From Leptolyngbya sp. SIO4C5 (GTDB taxonomy: Bacteria > Cyanobacteriota > Cyanobacteriia > Phormidesmidales > Phormidesmidaceae): 12,484 nt of DNA. The notes under the pieces are model-generated. The model saw only the letters and a list, made by a program, of their open reading frames with translations. It did not search any database and was not told the DNA's origin. Shown here piece after piece: positions 1 to 6,688 of this stretch. Every line of letters begins with the position of its first letter. The stretch's first letter is position 1. Position numbers and translations under genes: made by a program. Where the stretch lies: assembly GCA_010671965.1 (NCBI GenBank), contig JAAHIC010000056.1, positions 1 to 12,484 on the forward strand, written 5' to 3'.

Positions 1-2
1 GG

Positions 3-146
3 ATCAACGCCGAAGCGGTTCTCTCCATGACTAAGAAAATCATGGATCTAGAGATTCCGGCGACCAGTGACAAAGCAGCCTGGACAGCGGGTGCGGGGAA
101 CCAGTCTTTTAGCGTAGAAATTGCTTTATTTAGCATAGTGAATTAA
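3..146 (+). CDS. C-terminal end of an unrecognised protein (5' truncated by the window)
   Basis: This is the only one of the three plus-strand frames that stays open from the left edge. It runs for 47 codons and stops at TAA 144-146, while the other two frames hit stops within the first 35 bases. The visible tail is mixed polar and hydrophobic, with a lysine-rich stretch (MTKKIMDL) and a hydrophobic end (EIALFSIVN). I recognise no family motif. No obvious rho-independent terminator follows, only a weak 5-bp hairpin near 209-224. It may be a real gene end or a chance open frame, and the missing 5' part would decide. Confidence 0.4.
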   Translation: MNAEAVLSMTKKIMDLEIPATSDKAAWTAGAGNQSFSVEIALFSIVN

Positions 147-404
147 AATTCGCTCGCTTTAGGAGAATTTGGTATCAACAAACTGAGGGAAATGGGAACC
201 GGGTGATTTGGCTAGCAAAGCCAGCTATCCCTAACCAGATCGGTAGGCCAGATCTGCGAGAAATCTTGGCGATCGCATTCCCCCCTTCCCCATTTTTATG
301 GCAACTGGCCGATCGCGACAAGTCTCTAAGGGCACTAAACCCGATCTTGCGGTCTGTTTTCTATCAAAAGTAGTAGAGTCATCCCAGTGACTTAGTTAAA
401 ACGC
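147..404. other. Intergenic region upstream of the nuclease gene
   Basis: I find no convincing gene here. It contains one HIP1 octamer (269-276), a 7-bp direct repeat CCAGATC within 234-257, and a C/T-rich run near 279-296. A 30-codon open frame at 298-390 has no ribosome binding site and no recognisable content. The promoter of the downstream nuclease gene probably lies near 345-380, but no clear -35/-10 pair stands out. Confidence 0.5.
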
Positions 405-1409
405 ATGCCTCAATTTTCGCTGCCCTATCTCATCGGCGCTGTGCTGGTGTCCCACCTACTAGCAGGATGCAGTGGACTAGACGCACTGCTAACTGACACC
501 TCAGCGTCAGAGGTTTTGCCTCCCTGTGTCCAGGACGAGTGCAACTGTGGTGACTTTCGCGATCAGGCTTTGGCGCAGCGGGTACTGGACGCCTTTGTCG
601 GTGATCCCTACGGCTTAGACAAAGATAACAACGGGCGGGCCTGTGAGAGCTTACCGGCTATTAGCTCAGAGATGGACGCCATCGCCCCCAGCAGCGGCAA
701 TATTCATCTGGTTTTGGGCAACCCTAGCAACGCCACCGATCGCAATCTCAACAACTATCTAATTGAGCGGCCCCAGTATGCGCTGTCTTACAACCGCGAT
801 CGCGGCACAGCCAACTGGGTGAGCTGGCAGCTTTCAGCCGACTGGCTCGGCGGCGTTGATCGGCAAAATGATTTTCGCCAAGATGGCGGCCTGCCCCAGG
901 ATGTTTATCAAGTGACACCGGATGACTATCGCGGCAGCGGTTTTGATCGCGGTCACTTAGTCCCTTCGGGCGATCGCACCGCCACCCGCGACGACAATTC
1001 CGCCACGTTTTTGATGACCAACATTGTGCCCCAGGCGCCGGCCAACAACCGTGGCCCTTGGCGAGAGCTAGAAGAATATTCTAGAGACTGGGTATATCAG
1101 CAGGACAAAGTGCTGTGGATTATCAGCGGTGTCTATGGTAGCCGGGACGTTTTGGCCCAGGAGGTTGTGGTGCCCTCGCGCATTTGGAAAGTGATTGTGG
1201 TGCTAGATCCCTCTCAGGTCAGTAGTTCCGCGATCGAGGTGGATGAGGACACGCCGGTAATTGCCGTAGATTTGCCCAATCGCAACGGGCTAACCGGAGA
1301 CTGGCGGGCCTATCAGACCTCGGTAGACAGCATTGAAGCGGCAACGGGGTATGATTTGTTGGCTGAATTGCCCGATGATGTGGAAGCGGTACTCGAAGCT
1401 CAGGAGTAG
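405..1409 (+). CDS. Lipoprotein DNA/RNA non-specific endonuclease with Excalibur domain
   Basis: This 334-aa protein is predicted to be exported, lipid-anchored and to cleave DNA and RNA without sequence preference. Residues 1-21 form a signal peptide ending in the lipobox LAG-C22. Residues about 46-84 are an Excalibur calcium-binding domain with the loop DKDNNGRACE (72-81) and cysteines C41, C46, C48 and C80. Residues about 110-325 are the beta-beta-alpha-metal (NUC1) endonuclease. The DRGH motif is at 181-184, so H184 is the probable general base. N206, N215 and E223 match the spacing of the Mg-binding and active-site residues of Serratia nuclease. All key residues are present. The ATG start is preferred because it gives a complete lipoprotein signal. 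No good Shine-Dalgarno is visible, which is common in cyanobacteria. It shares a transcript with mnmD 3 nt downstream. Likely roles, by inference, are scavenging nucleotides or phosphate, or destroying incoming DNA at the cell surface. Confidence 0.93.
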   Translation: MPQFSLPYLIGAVLVSHLLAGCSGLDALLTDTSASEVLPPCVQDECNCGDFRDQALAQRVLDAFVGDPYGLDKDNNGRACESLPAISSEMDAIAPSSGNIHLVLGNPSNATDRNLNNYLIERPQYALSYNRDRGTANWVSWQLSADWLGGVDRQNDFRQDGGLPQDVYQVTPDDYRGSGFDRGHLVPSGDRTATRDDNSATFLMTNIVPQAPANNRGPWRELEEYSRDWVYQQDKVLWIISGVYGSRDVLAQEVVVPSRIWKVIVVLDPSQVSSSAIEVDEDTPVIAVDLPNRNGLTGDWRAYQTSVDSIEAATGYDLLAELPDDVEAVLEAQE

Positions 1410-1412
1410 CAT

Positions 1413-2270
1413 GTGATCCAGTTTGTGCCGGAGCTGACGGCAGATGGCTCTTACACTTTCTACTCGGCAGCCTTTGGCGAGCATTTTCACAGCCGCGACG
1501 GTGCCTTTCAAGAAGCCCAGCAAACCTACATAACAGCGACTCAGCTAGCGCCAAAAGCGCAGCGGCAGCAGCTTTACCTGCTAGATATTTGTTACGGCTT
1601 GGGCTACAACACAGCGGCGGCACTAGAAACGATTTGGCGCGTCAATCCCCGCTGTCAGGTAACTTGGTTCGGCTTAGAACTAGACGTGACGGTGCCCCAA
1701 GCCGCGATCGCCCAGGGACTCACAAAATCCTGGAGCAAATCGGTTCAAGCCGTACTAGCGGCTTTGGCACAGCAGCAGGTGTTCAGCAGCGATCGCCTCC
1801 AGGCCCAGTTACGACTAGGCGACGCGCGGCAGCAAATCTTATCGCTGGCATCAAGCGGATTCCAGGCCGACGCGATTTTTCTCGATCCGTTTTCGCCGCC
1901 CCGTTGCCCTCAGCTTTGGAGCCTGGAGTTTTTGCAGCAGGTTGCCAACTGCTTGCAGTCTGATGGCCGTTTAGCCACTTACTCAGCCGCCGCTGCCGTC
2001 AGAAAAGCCCTCCTGGCCGCTGGCTTGCATTTAGGAGAAAATCCGGTTGCAGGGCGTCGCTGGCCGGGGACGCTGGCCAGCTTTCAGCAAAGCGGCTTAC
2101 AGCCCCTGTCACTTCAGGCTCAAGAACATTTGCAGACCCGCGCCGCTGTCCCCTACCGCGACCCGCAGCTAAGAGATACTCCAGAGCAAATCCAGCAGCG
2201 CCGCCAGCTTGAACAGGCTCAGTCCGCTCTAGAACCTACAACCCGCTGGCGGCAAAGATGGTATTACTAA
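1413..2270 (+). CDS. mnmD: tRNA 5-(aminomethyl)-2-thiouridine-34 methyltransferase MnmD
   Basis: This 285-aa cytosolic protein is expected to use S-adenosylmethionine to methylate nm5(s2)U34 in the anticodon of certain tRNAs, the last step of the mnm5 pathway. It corresponds to the methyltransferase half of E. coli MnmC without the FAD oxidase half. The family signature TADGSYTFYSAAFGEHFHS is at 9-27. SAM motif I (LDICYGLGYNT) is at 57-67, GDAR at 136-139, and the catalytic motif DAIFLDPFSP at 153-162 is followed by CPQLW. The start is GTG at 1413. AGGAG at 1402-1406 lies just before the nuclease stop and gives a good ribosome binding site, while the nearby ATG at 1411 is followed directly by TGA. 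The 3-nt gap implies co-transcription and probably coupled translation with the nuclease gene, although the two functions are unrelated. Family assignment is firm; the exact tRNA substrates are inferred. Confidence 0.9.
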   Translation: MIQFVPELTADGSYTFYSAAFGEHFHSRDGAFQEAQQTYITATQLAPKAQRQQLYLLDICYGLGYNTAAALETIWRVNPRCQVTWFGLELDVTVPQAAIAQGLTKSWSKSVQAVLAALAQQQVFSSDRLQAQLRLGDARQQILSLASSGFQADAIFLDPFSPPRCPQLWSLEFLQQVANCLQSDGRLATYSAAAAVRKALLAAGLHLGENPVAGRRWPGTLASFQQSGLQPLSLQAQEHLQTRAAVPYRDPQLRDTPEQIQQRRQLEQAQSALEPTTRWRQRWYY

Positions 2271-2487
2271 AATAAAAATCCGCACAAATCATCCGCACTA
2301 TGGCTTAATTTTTATATTGACTTTAAGCAACTTCGTCGAAAAAACGTTTCGATCCCTAGAGGGGCTTGTCACTATGTGAAAAAGAATCGCAGGGAACCAC
2401 TCGCTATATTCCCCTAGCTTTTTGTCCTGACTCCCAGGTTTAAAAGCTGTTAATAGTAACTATGCAGACCAACTCTGTCATCTCTTC
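2271..2487. promoter_or_regulatory. Leader region of the HD-GYP regulator gene
   Basis: This AT-rich gap contains two short inverted repeats: GCTTAA/TTAAGC (2303-2308 and 2323-2328) and TCGAAA/TTTCGA (2336-2341 and 2347-2352). A possible -10 (TAATAG, 2451-2456) lies 18 nt after a poor -35 (CTGACT, 2427-2432). A 9-codon open frame at 2462-2491 ends in TGA overlapping the GTG start of the next gene. None of these is certain. Confidence 0.3.
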
Positions 2488-3501
2488 GTGAACTACTCTG
2501 ACACACAGGCCGCTAAAGTTTTAGTCGTAGACGATCATGCAGCTAGCCGCCTGACGGCTGTTGCTCTACTGTCAGTGGAAGGCTATGAGGTCGCAGAGGC
2601 TGCCAGCGGGCCATCAGCCCTACAGTCGGTTACGGACTGTCTGCCAGATCTGCTCCTGCTAGACGTGATGATGCCGGGCATGGATGGATTTGAGGTCTGT
2701 CGTCACCTCAAGCAAAACGATCAGACGCGGCTAATTCCAATTGTGTTCGTAACGGCCTTAGATAATCGACAGGCCCGCCTCAGAGGAATCGAGGCCGGGG
2801 GGGATGACTTTTTAACTAAGCCTTTTGATCAGCTAGAACTCTCAGCCAGAGTGAAGTCTCTGATCCATCAAAAGCGCTTAAATGAAGATTTAGATCACGC
2901 CGAGCAGGTGTTGTTTTCCTTGGCGCGGACGATTGAAAGTCGGGATCCAAACACAGGGGATCACTGTGAGCGCTTGGCCCAGCTAGGGCAGGCTTTTGGA
3001 GAATTTCTGCAGCTGTCGCGATCGCAAATCCGTGACCTGATGTGGGGTGGTTACTTGCATGATATTGGCAAAGTGGGCATTCCCGATGCGGTGCTGCTGA
3101 AGACCAGCGGCTTCACCCAGGCTGAGCACAAAATCATGCGGGAGCACGTCATTATCGGTGAGCGCATTTGCCAGCCCCTGCGCACCCTGCGCGGCGTTTT
3201 GCCCATCATTCGCCATCATCACGAACGCTGGAACGGCTCTGGCTACCCCGATGGACTCATTGGCAACGACATTCCCCTGCTGGCCCAGGTTTTTCAGATT
3301 TTAGACATCTACGATGCCCTGACCAGCGATCGCCCCTACAAGTCAGCCTATCCGCCAGAAAAGGCGCTGCAAATGCTCTGGCGGGAAGTCGGTCGCGGCT
3401 GGCGCAATCCAGAGCTGATGGCTCTGTTTGATACGTTTGTGCGGCAGCAGATGTATCAGCGGCAACTGCCCGCCACAGCCCCGCTAGCTGAAGTGAACTG
3501 A
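2488..3501 (+). CDS. Response regulator with REC and HD-GYP domains (c-di-GMP phosphodiesterase)
   Basis: This 337-aa cytosolic two-domain regulator has a receiver domain at residues about 10-125. Its acidic pair is D15/D16, the phospho-acceptor D59 sits in DVMMPGMDGF, and switch residues T89 and K111 are present. A linker helix leads into an HD-GYP domain from about 140 to 320. That domain has H159, the metal-binding H191-D192 in YLHDIGKVGIPD, H220, H243-H244 and the GYP signature at 252-254. HD-GYP enzymes hydrolyse cyclic di-GMP, usually to pGpG or GMP, and the intact motifs suggest an active enzyme controlled by phosphorylation from an unseen histidine kinase. The start is GTG at 2488. 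No ATG, GTG or TTG lies in frame between the upstream stop (2428-2430) and this codon. No kinase gene is adjacent, so the upstream signal is unknown. Confidence 0.92.
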   Translation: MNYSDTQAAKVLVVDDHAASRLTAVALLSVEGYEVAEAASGPSALQSVTDCLPDLLLLDVMMPGMDGFEVCRHLKQNDQTRLIPIVFVTALDNRQARLRGIEAGGDDFLTKPFDQLELSARVKSLIHQKRLNEDLDHAEQVLFSLARTIESRDPNTGDHCERLAQLGQAFGEFLQLSRSQIRDLMWGGYLHDIGKVGIPDAVLLKTSGFTQAEHKIMREHVIIGERICQPLRTLRGVLPIIRHHHERWNGSGYPDGLIGNDIPLLAQVFQILDIYDALTSDRPYKSAYPPEKALQMLWREVGRGWRNPELMALFDTFVRQQMYQRQLPATAPLAEVN

Positions 3502-3524
3502 CCGCGAATCTCTCCGAGGCGTTT

Positions 3525-3552
3525 TTGCTCTAGGAAAGAAGCACGGTATACT
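3525..3552 (+). promoter_or_regulatory. Candidate sigma-70-type promoter for glmU
   Basis: TTGCTC (3525-3530) is followed after 16 nt by TATACT (3547-3552), one base from the -10 consensus. It lies 35 nt before the glmU ATG. A purine-rich AAAGGA (3569-3574) between them could serve as a slightly distant ribosome binding site. The pair is plausible but read by eye only. Confidence 0.4.
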
Positions 3553-3586
3553 CCGGGATGGCTAGCTTAAAGGAAAATTACAAACG

Positions 3587-4948
3587 ATGTTAGCGGTAGC
3601 AGTTTTGGCCGCCGGACGCGGCACCCGGATGAAGGGAACTTTACCCAAGGTGCTGCACTCGCTGGGGGGGAAATCTTTAGTAGAGCGCGTTTTAGATAGC
3701 CTCAAAACGGCAGATCCCGCTCGCCGCTTTGTCATAGTGGGCTATGGCAGCCAGCAGGTGGAGCAAGCGCTGAGTCATCTCAGCGATTTAGAATTCGTGG
3801 AGCAGGCTCAGCAGCTAGGTACCGGCCACGCTGTCCAGCAGGTAATTCCTCACCTCGCAGATTTTCAAGGCGATTTGCTAGTGCTCAACGGCGACGTGCC
3901 CCTCCTGCGGCCAGAAACGCTACAGAATCTAATTCAGCAGCACCAGACCCACCGAAACGCGGCTACTATCCTCACGGCCCAGATGGTCGATCCCAGCGGC
4001 TATGGCCGGGTTTTCTGCAACGAGCAACGCATCGTCACCGAGATCATAGAAGACCGGGACTGCAGCGCCACACAAAAGCAAAATCGCCGCATCAATGCCG
4101 GTGTCTACTGCTTTAACTGGCCGCAGCTCGCTCAAGCTCTGCCCCAGCTCAAGACCGACAACGACCAGCAAGAATATTACCTCACCGACGTGGTGAAGCT
4201 GCTCTCGCCGGTGATGGCGGTTGACGTGGCAGATGCGGCAGAGATTCAGGGCATCAACAACCGCAAACAGCTGGCCGCCGCTGCCACGCTGCTGCAGGAG
4301 CGGATTAAAGATTACTGGCTGGCGGCTGGGGTAACGCTGATTGATCCCGCCAGTATCACTATTGATGAAACCGTAGAGTTGGCTCCAGACGTAGTAATTG
4401 AGCCGCAAACCCACCTGCGAGGCCAGACCCGAATCGCGACTGGCAGCCGCATCGGCCCTGGCAGCCTGATTGAAAACAGCCAGCTTGCCGAAAACGTGAC
4501 CGTTCTCTATTCAGTTGTTAGCGACAGCACTGTGGCTGCCCGAACCCGCATTGGCCCTTATGCTCATCTACGGGGACAGGCCGCCGTAGGGGCAGGCTGC
4601 CGGGTGGGCAACTTCGTGGAGCTAAAGAAAGCTGAAGTGGGCGATCGCACTAATATTGCTCACCTCTCCTATATTGGCGATGCGACGCTGGGCAATCAGG
4701 TCAACGTTGGCGCTGGTACCATCACCGCCAATTACGACGGCTATCAAAAGCATCGCACCGTGATAGGCGATCGCACTAAAACTGGCTCTAACAGCGTCTT
4801 TGTAGCCCCTATTAACATTGGCGAATCCGTCACTGTGGGAGCCGGGTCTGTCGTTACTAAAGACGTGCCCGATGATGCTCTGGTCGTCGCCCGCGCCAAG
4901 CAAACCGTCATTCCCGACTGGAAACCTAAGCATTTACGCAAAGAGTAA
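3587..4948 (+). CDS. glmU: Bifunctional GlmU: GlcN-1-P acetyltransferase / GlcNAc-1-P uridylyltransferase
   Basis: GlmU makes UDP-GlcNAc, the precursor of peptidoglycan and lipid A, in two steps from glucosamine-1-phosphate, using acetyl-CoA and then UTP. The protein is 453 aa, close to the 456 aa of E. coli. Residues 1 to about 230 form the uridylyltransferase, with the nucleotide-binding motif [11 protein letters not shown] (7-17) and the metal-binding D103 in LNGDVPLL. Residues from about 250 form a left-handed beta-helix of hexapeptide repeats. Within it lie the acetyltransferase motifs [13 protein letters not shown]359 in [10 protein letters not shown] (matching the catalytic His of E. 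coli GlmU) and [11 protein letters not shown]. Both active sites look intact. The ATG is 85 nt after the HD-GYP gene and has its own candidate promoter. The HAD gene follows after 2 nt, so the two are very likely co-transcribed. Confidence 0.98.
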   Translation: MLAVAVLAAGRGTRMKGTLPKVLHSLGGKSLVERVLDSLKTADPARRFVIVGYGSQQVEQALSHLSDLEFVEQAQQLGTGHAVQQVIPHLADFQGDLLVLNGDVPLLRPETLQNLIQQHQTHRNAATILTAQMVDPSGYGRVFCNEQRIVTEIIEDRDCSATQKQNRRINAGVYCFNWPQLAQALPQLKTDNDQQEYYLTDVVKLLSPVMAVDVADAAEIQGINNRKQLAAAATLLQERIKDYWLAAGVTLIDPASITIDETVELAPDVVIEPQTHLRGQTRIATGSRIGPGSLIENSQLAENVTVLYSVVSDSTVAARTRIGPYAHLRGQAAVGAGCRVGNFVELKKAEVGDRTNIAHLSYIGDATLGNQVNVGAGTITANYDGYQKHRTVIGDRTKTGSNSVFVAPINIGESVTVGAGSVVTKDVPDDALVVARAKQTVIPDWKPKHLRKE

Positions 4949-4950
4949 TC

Positions 4951-5604
4951 ATGCTGCAGGCCATTTTGTTTGATCTCGATGGCACCTTGGCCGATACCGA
5001 CCCGATTCACTTTCGTATCTGGCAAGAGCTTCTGCGATCGCATCAGGTAGAAATTGATCATGCTGATTACCAGCAGCAAATCAGTGGTCGCCTCAACGCC
5101 GATATCATGGCAGACCTCTTACCCCAGCTTTCGCCAGCGGAAAGAGAACAGTTTGCCATCGATAAAGAAGCTCGCTTCCGAGAACTGGCCGTCCATGAGC
5201 TACGGCCTCTAGCCGGATTGCTCCCCCTCTTGGCCTGGATTGACCAAACCGGACTCAAAACGGCAGTTGTCACCAATGCCCCCCGCCAAAATGCCCACTT
5301 CATGCTCAAAACCCTGAATTTAGCCCAGCGCTTTGCCACCGTCATTCTGGCGGGTGAGTTGCCAAAGGGTAAGCCCGACCCGATGCCCTATCAGGAAGCA
5401 ATGCGGCAGCTTCAGGTGCAGCCAGAGCAGACTTTGGCCTTTGAAGATTCCCCTTCCGGCTTGCGCTCAGCCGTGGCCGCCCAGGTAACAACCGTAGGCA
5501 TGGCTACCACTCACACGGCTGACTCGCTCTACGATCTAGGCGCTAATTTAGTAATCGCTGACTTTACCGACGAGCGTCTGAAGCAGTTGGGCCTCTTGAG
5601 CTGA
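4951..5604 (+). CDS. HAD superfamily hydrolase, beta-phosphoglucomutase/phosphatase-like
   Basis: This 217-aa soluble protein is of the HAD subfamily IA type. Motif I is DLDGTLADTD, with nucleophile D8 and acid/base D10, followed by H20 as in beta-phosphoglucomutase-like enzymes. A small helical cap spans roughly residues 15-85. Motif II is T108 in VVTNAP, motif III is K141 in PKGKPDP, and motif IV is E165-D166 in AFEDSPSG. All four catalytic motifs are present, so an active phosphatase or phosphomutase is expected. The substrate cannot be read from the sequence; sugar phosphates are typical. The gene starts 2 nt after the glmU stop, so expression is tied to UDP-GlcNAc synthesis. That makes a hexose- or hexosamine-phosphate substrate an attractive but unproven idea. 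2-phosphoglycolate is an alternative for a photosynthetic cell. Confidence 0.88.
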   Translation: MLQAILFDLDGTLADTDPIHFRIWQELLRSHQVEIDHADYQQQISGRLNADIMADLLPQLSPAEREQFAIDKEARFRELAVHELRPLAGLLPLLAWIDQTGLKTAVVTNAPRQNAHFMLKTLNLAQRFATVILAGELPKGKPDPMPYQEAMRQLQVQPEQTLAFEDSPSGLRSAVAAQVTTVGMATTHTADSLYDLGANLVIADFTDERLKQLGLLS

Positions 5605-5624
5605 GGCAACAGAACACCACCAAC

Positions 5625-5656
5625 AAAAACTGCCTAGGGCATTGCACCCTAGGCAG
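5625..5656 (-). terminator. Rho-independent-type terminator of the PEP-CTERM gene, possibly bidirectional
   Basis: CTGCCTAGGG (5630-5639) and CCCTAGGCAG (5647-5656) form a perfect 10-bp stem with a 7-nt loop. On the minus strand the stem is followed at once by TTTTTG (complement of 5625-5629), the classic terminator pattern for the gene ending at 5734. On the plus strand only a distant TTTT (5663-5666) follows, so stopping transcription from the HAD gene there would be weaker. Position between convergent genes supports the call. Confidence 0.8.
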
Positions 5657-5733
5657 CGCTCGATTTTAGCGAACGGCTTCAGTGAGAGAAGGTTGCATCA
5701 AGTACCTGACGCCAAGATGACGCTCAGGATGGC

Positions 5734-6447
5734 CTAAGCAGTCCGCTGACGACGACGGAGTCCTAAAAAGCCGCCTAGACCGACCAGAGCGATCGCTGCT
5801 GTTGCCCCCGGCTCTGGCGTAGAAGCCATATCGTCTACCGCCACAATTTCGCCTGCCGAGGCTGGCAGAACGGCGATATAGCCACCTGTACCATCCACTT
5901 CGCCATCGGTGCCCGCGCCCACGCCCGCATCTACTGACAGGCCGTGATAAACAATCTCACGGAAGTCCAGCGGGAACAAATCAGCCGCCTCAAACGAATC
6001 GTCTGGATCTGGTGTCAAGATATTGCTGCCAAAAATGCTGCTGTCAGTCAGGTCATAGGTCATTGTATAGCTGGCATTGCCATCAGGCGTATTGATGGTT
6101 TCGATCGGCAGCACAATCGGGCCGTAGACAGTCGCACCTTCTAGCAGTTCAACAAAGCCATCACCATCTGTATCCTGGGCCAGCGTCGGTGTTTCAGAGT
6201 CAGCGACATCGCCGCCGCTAAAGAGGCCATGAATGTGACCGACGTGAGGCTGATCCGGCTCGAAGCCTGTGGCCTCTAAGGTGACAGTCAGCGTCTCCAT
6301 ATCGTCAGATACATCCAGCAAGACAGTGCCTGTCACGCCGGAATTATTTAGGGCGCTCAGGTCTGCTGTAAAGCTGGCAGCTTGGGCAGATGCAGCAGAA
6401 ACCCCCATGAGAGAAACACTGAGGAGGGCTATTTTTGCTAATTTCAT
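5734..6447 (-). CDS. Exported CHRD-like protein with PEP-CTERM sorting signal
   Basis: This 237-aa secreted protein starts with a Sec signal peptide (MKLAKIALLSVSLMGVSAASAQA, cleavage probably near residue 23). The body begins FTADLSALNNSG and contains PHVGHIHGLFSGG (67-79) with H68, H71 and H73, resembling the histidine motif of the CHRD domain. Residues 92-103 (DTDGDGFVELLE) match an EF-hand loop exactly, with D at 1, 3 and 5, G at 6 and E at 12, so calcium binding is likely. The C terminus is a PEP-CTERM tail: PEP at 211-213, a hydrophobic helix, then LRRRQRTA. In known systems this tail is processed by an exosortase, and the proteins go to the cell surface or matrix. The CHRD assignment rests on pattern only. 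The upstream region is unusually rich in palindromes, and a strong terminator follows. Biological role unknown. Confidence 0.87.
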   Translation of the reverse strand: MKLAKIALLSVSLMGVSAASAQAASFTADLSALNNSGVTGTVLLDVSDDMETLTVTLEATGFEPDQPHVGHIHGLFSGGDVADSETPTLAQDTDGDGFVELLEGATVYGPIVLPIETINTPDGNASYTMTYDLTDSSIFGSNILTPDPDDSFEAADLFPLDFREIVYHGLSVDAGVGAGTDGEVDGTGGYIAVLPASAGEIVAVDDMASTPEPGATAAIALVGLGGFLGLRRRQRTA

Positions 6448-6453
6448 AAACTC

Positions 6454-6486
6454 ACAGTTACTTACACCACGGCCAACAGTTACTTA
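6454..6486 (-). repeat. 11-bp direct repeat, 22-bp period, just upstream of the PEP-CTERM gene
   Basis: ACAGTTACTTA occurs at 6454-6464 and again at 6476-6486 (TAAGTAACTGT on the coding strand). The copies start exactly 22 bp apart, about two helical turns, and the nearer one ends 6 nt before the ATG codon. This spacing suits a regulator bound as a dimer to one face of the DNA, or a repeated element in the mRNA leader. Confidence 0.6.
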
Positions 6487-6489
6487 GAC

Positions 6490-6539
6490 TCCGGCCCGGA
6501 AATCGTTGTCCAACGATGGTCTATCTCTAATACGAGAGA
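6490..6539. promoter_or_regulatory. Three consecutive short palindromes upstream of the PEP-CTERM gene
   Basis: TCCGG-C-CCGGA (6490-6500), ATCGTTG-TC-CAACGAT (6502-6517) and TCTCT-AATACG-AGAGA (6524-6539) follow one another within 50 bp. All arms are perfect. The central one, with 7-bp arms and a 2-bp spacer, is typical of a dimeric repressor or activator site. TTGGAC, a possible -35 on the minus strand, overlaps this central palindrome. I cannot assign a regulator. Confidence 0.45.
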
Positions 6540-6688
6540 AGTATTCGTTTGGATGCCATTGAAGTAAATATTGCAATAGAAAATCTGCCTAGGCCGTCTA
6601 TCGGTGGGAATAGCTCCGTATGTCTTTTGCGTAAAGTGTAAGTGAAGCTACTGTGAGGTTGCTGACTGCTGCAATCTCGGCTGTAAAG

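Noticed and set aside
298..390. 30-codon plus-strand open frame before the nuclease gene
   Set aside because: No ribosome binding site, no motif or hydrophobic pattern, and it overlaps the likely promoter area.
1219..1623. 134-codon minus-strand frame across the nuclease-mnmD junction
   Set aside because: Low-complexity, proline/arginine/cysteine-rich composition typical of a shadow frame; both plus-strand genes are firmly identified.
3929..4414. 161-codon open frame on the minus strand opposite glmU
   Set aside because: It lies wholly antisense to an unmistakable GlmU with intact motifs, and its translation shows no recognisable domain. Long antisense frames are common in GC-rich coding DNA.
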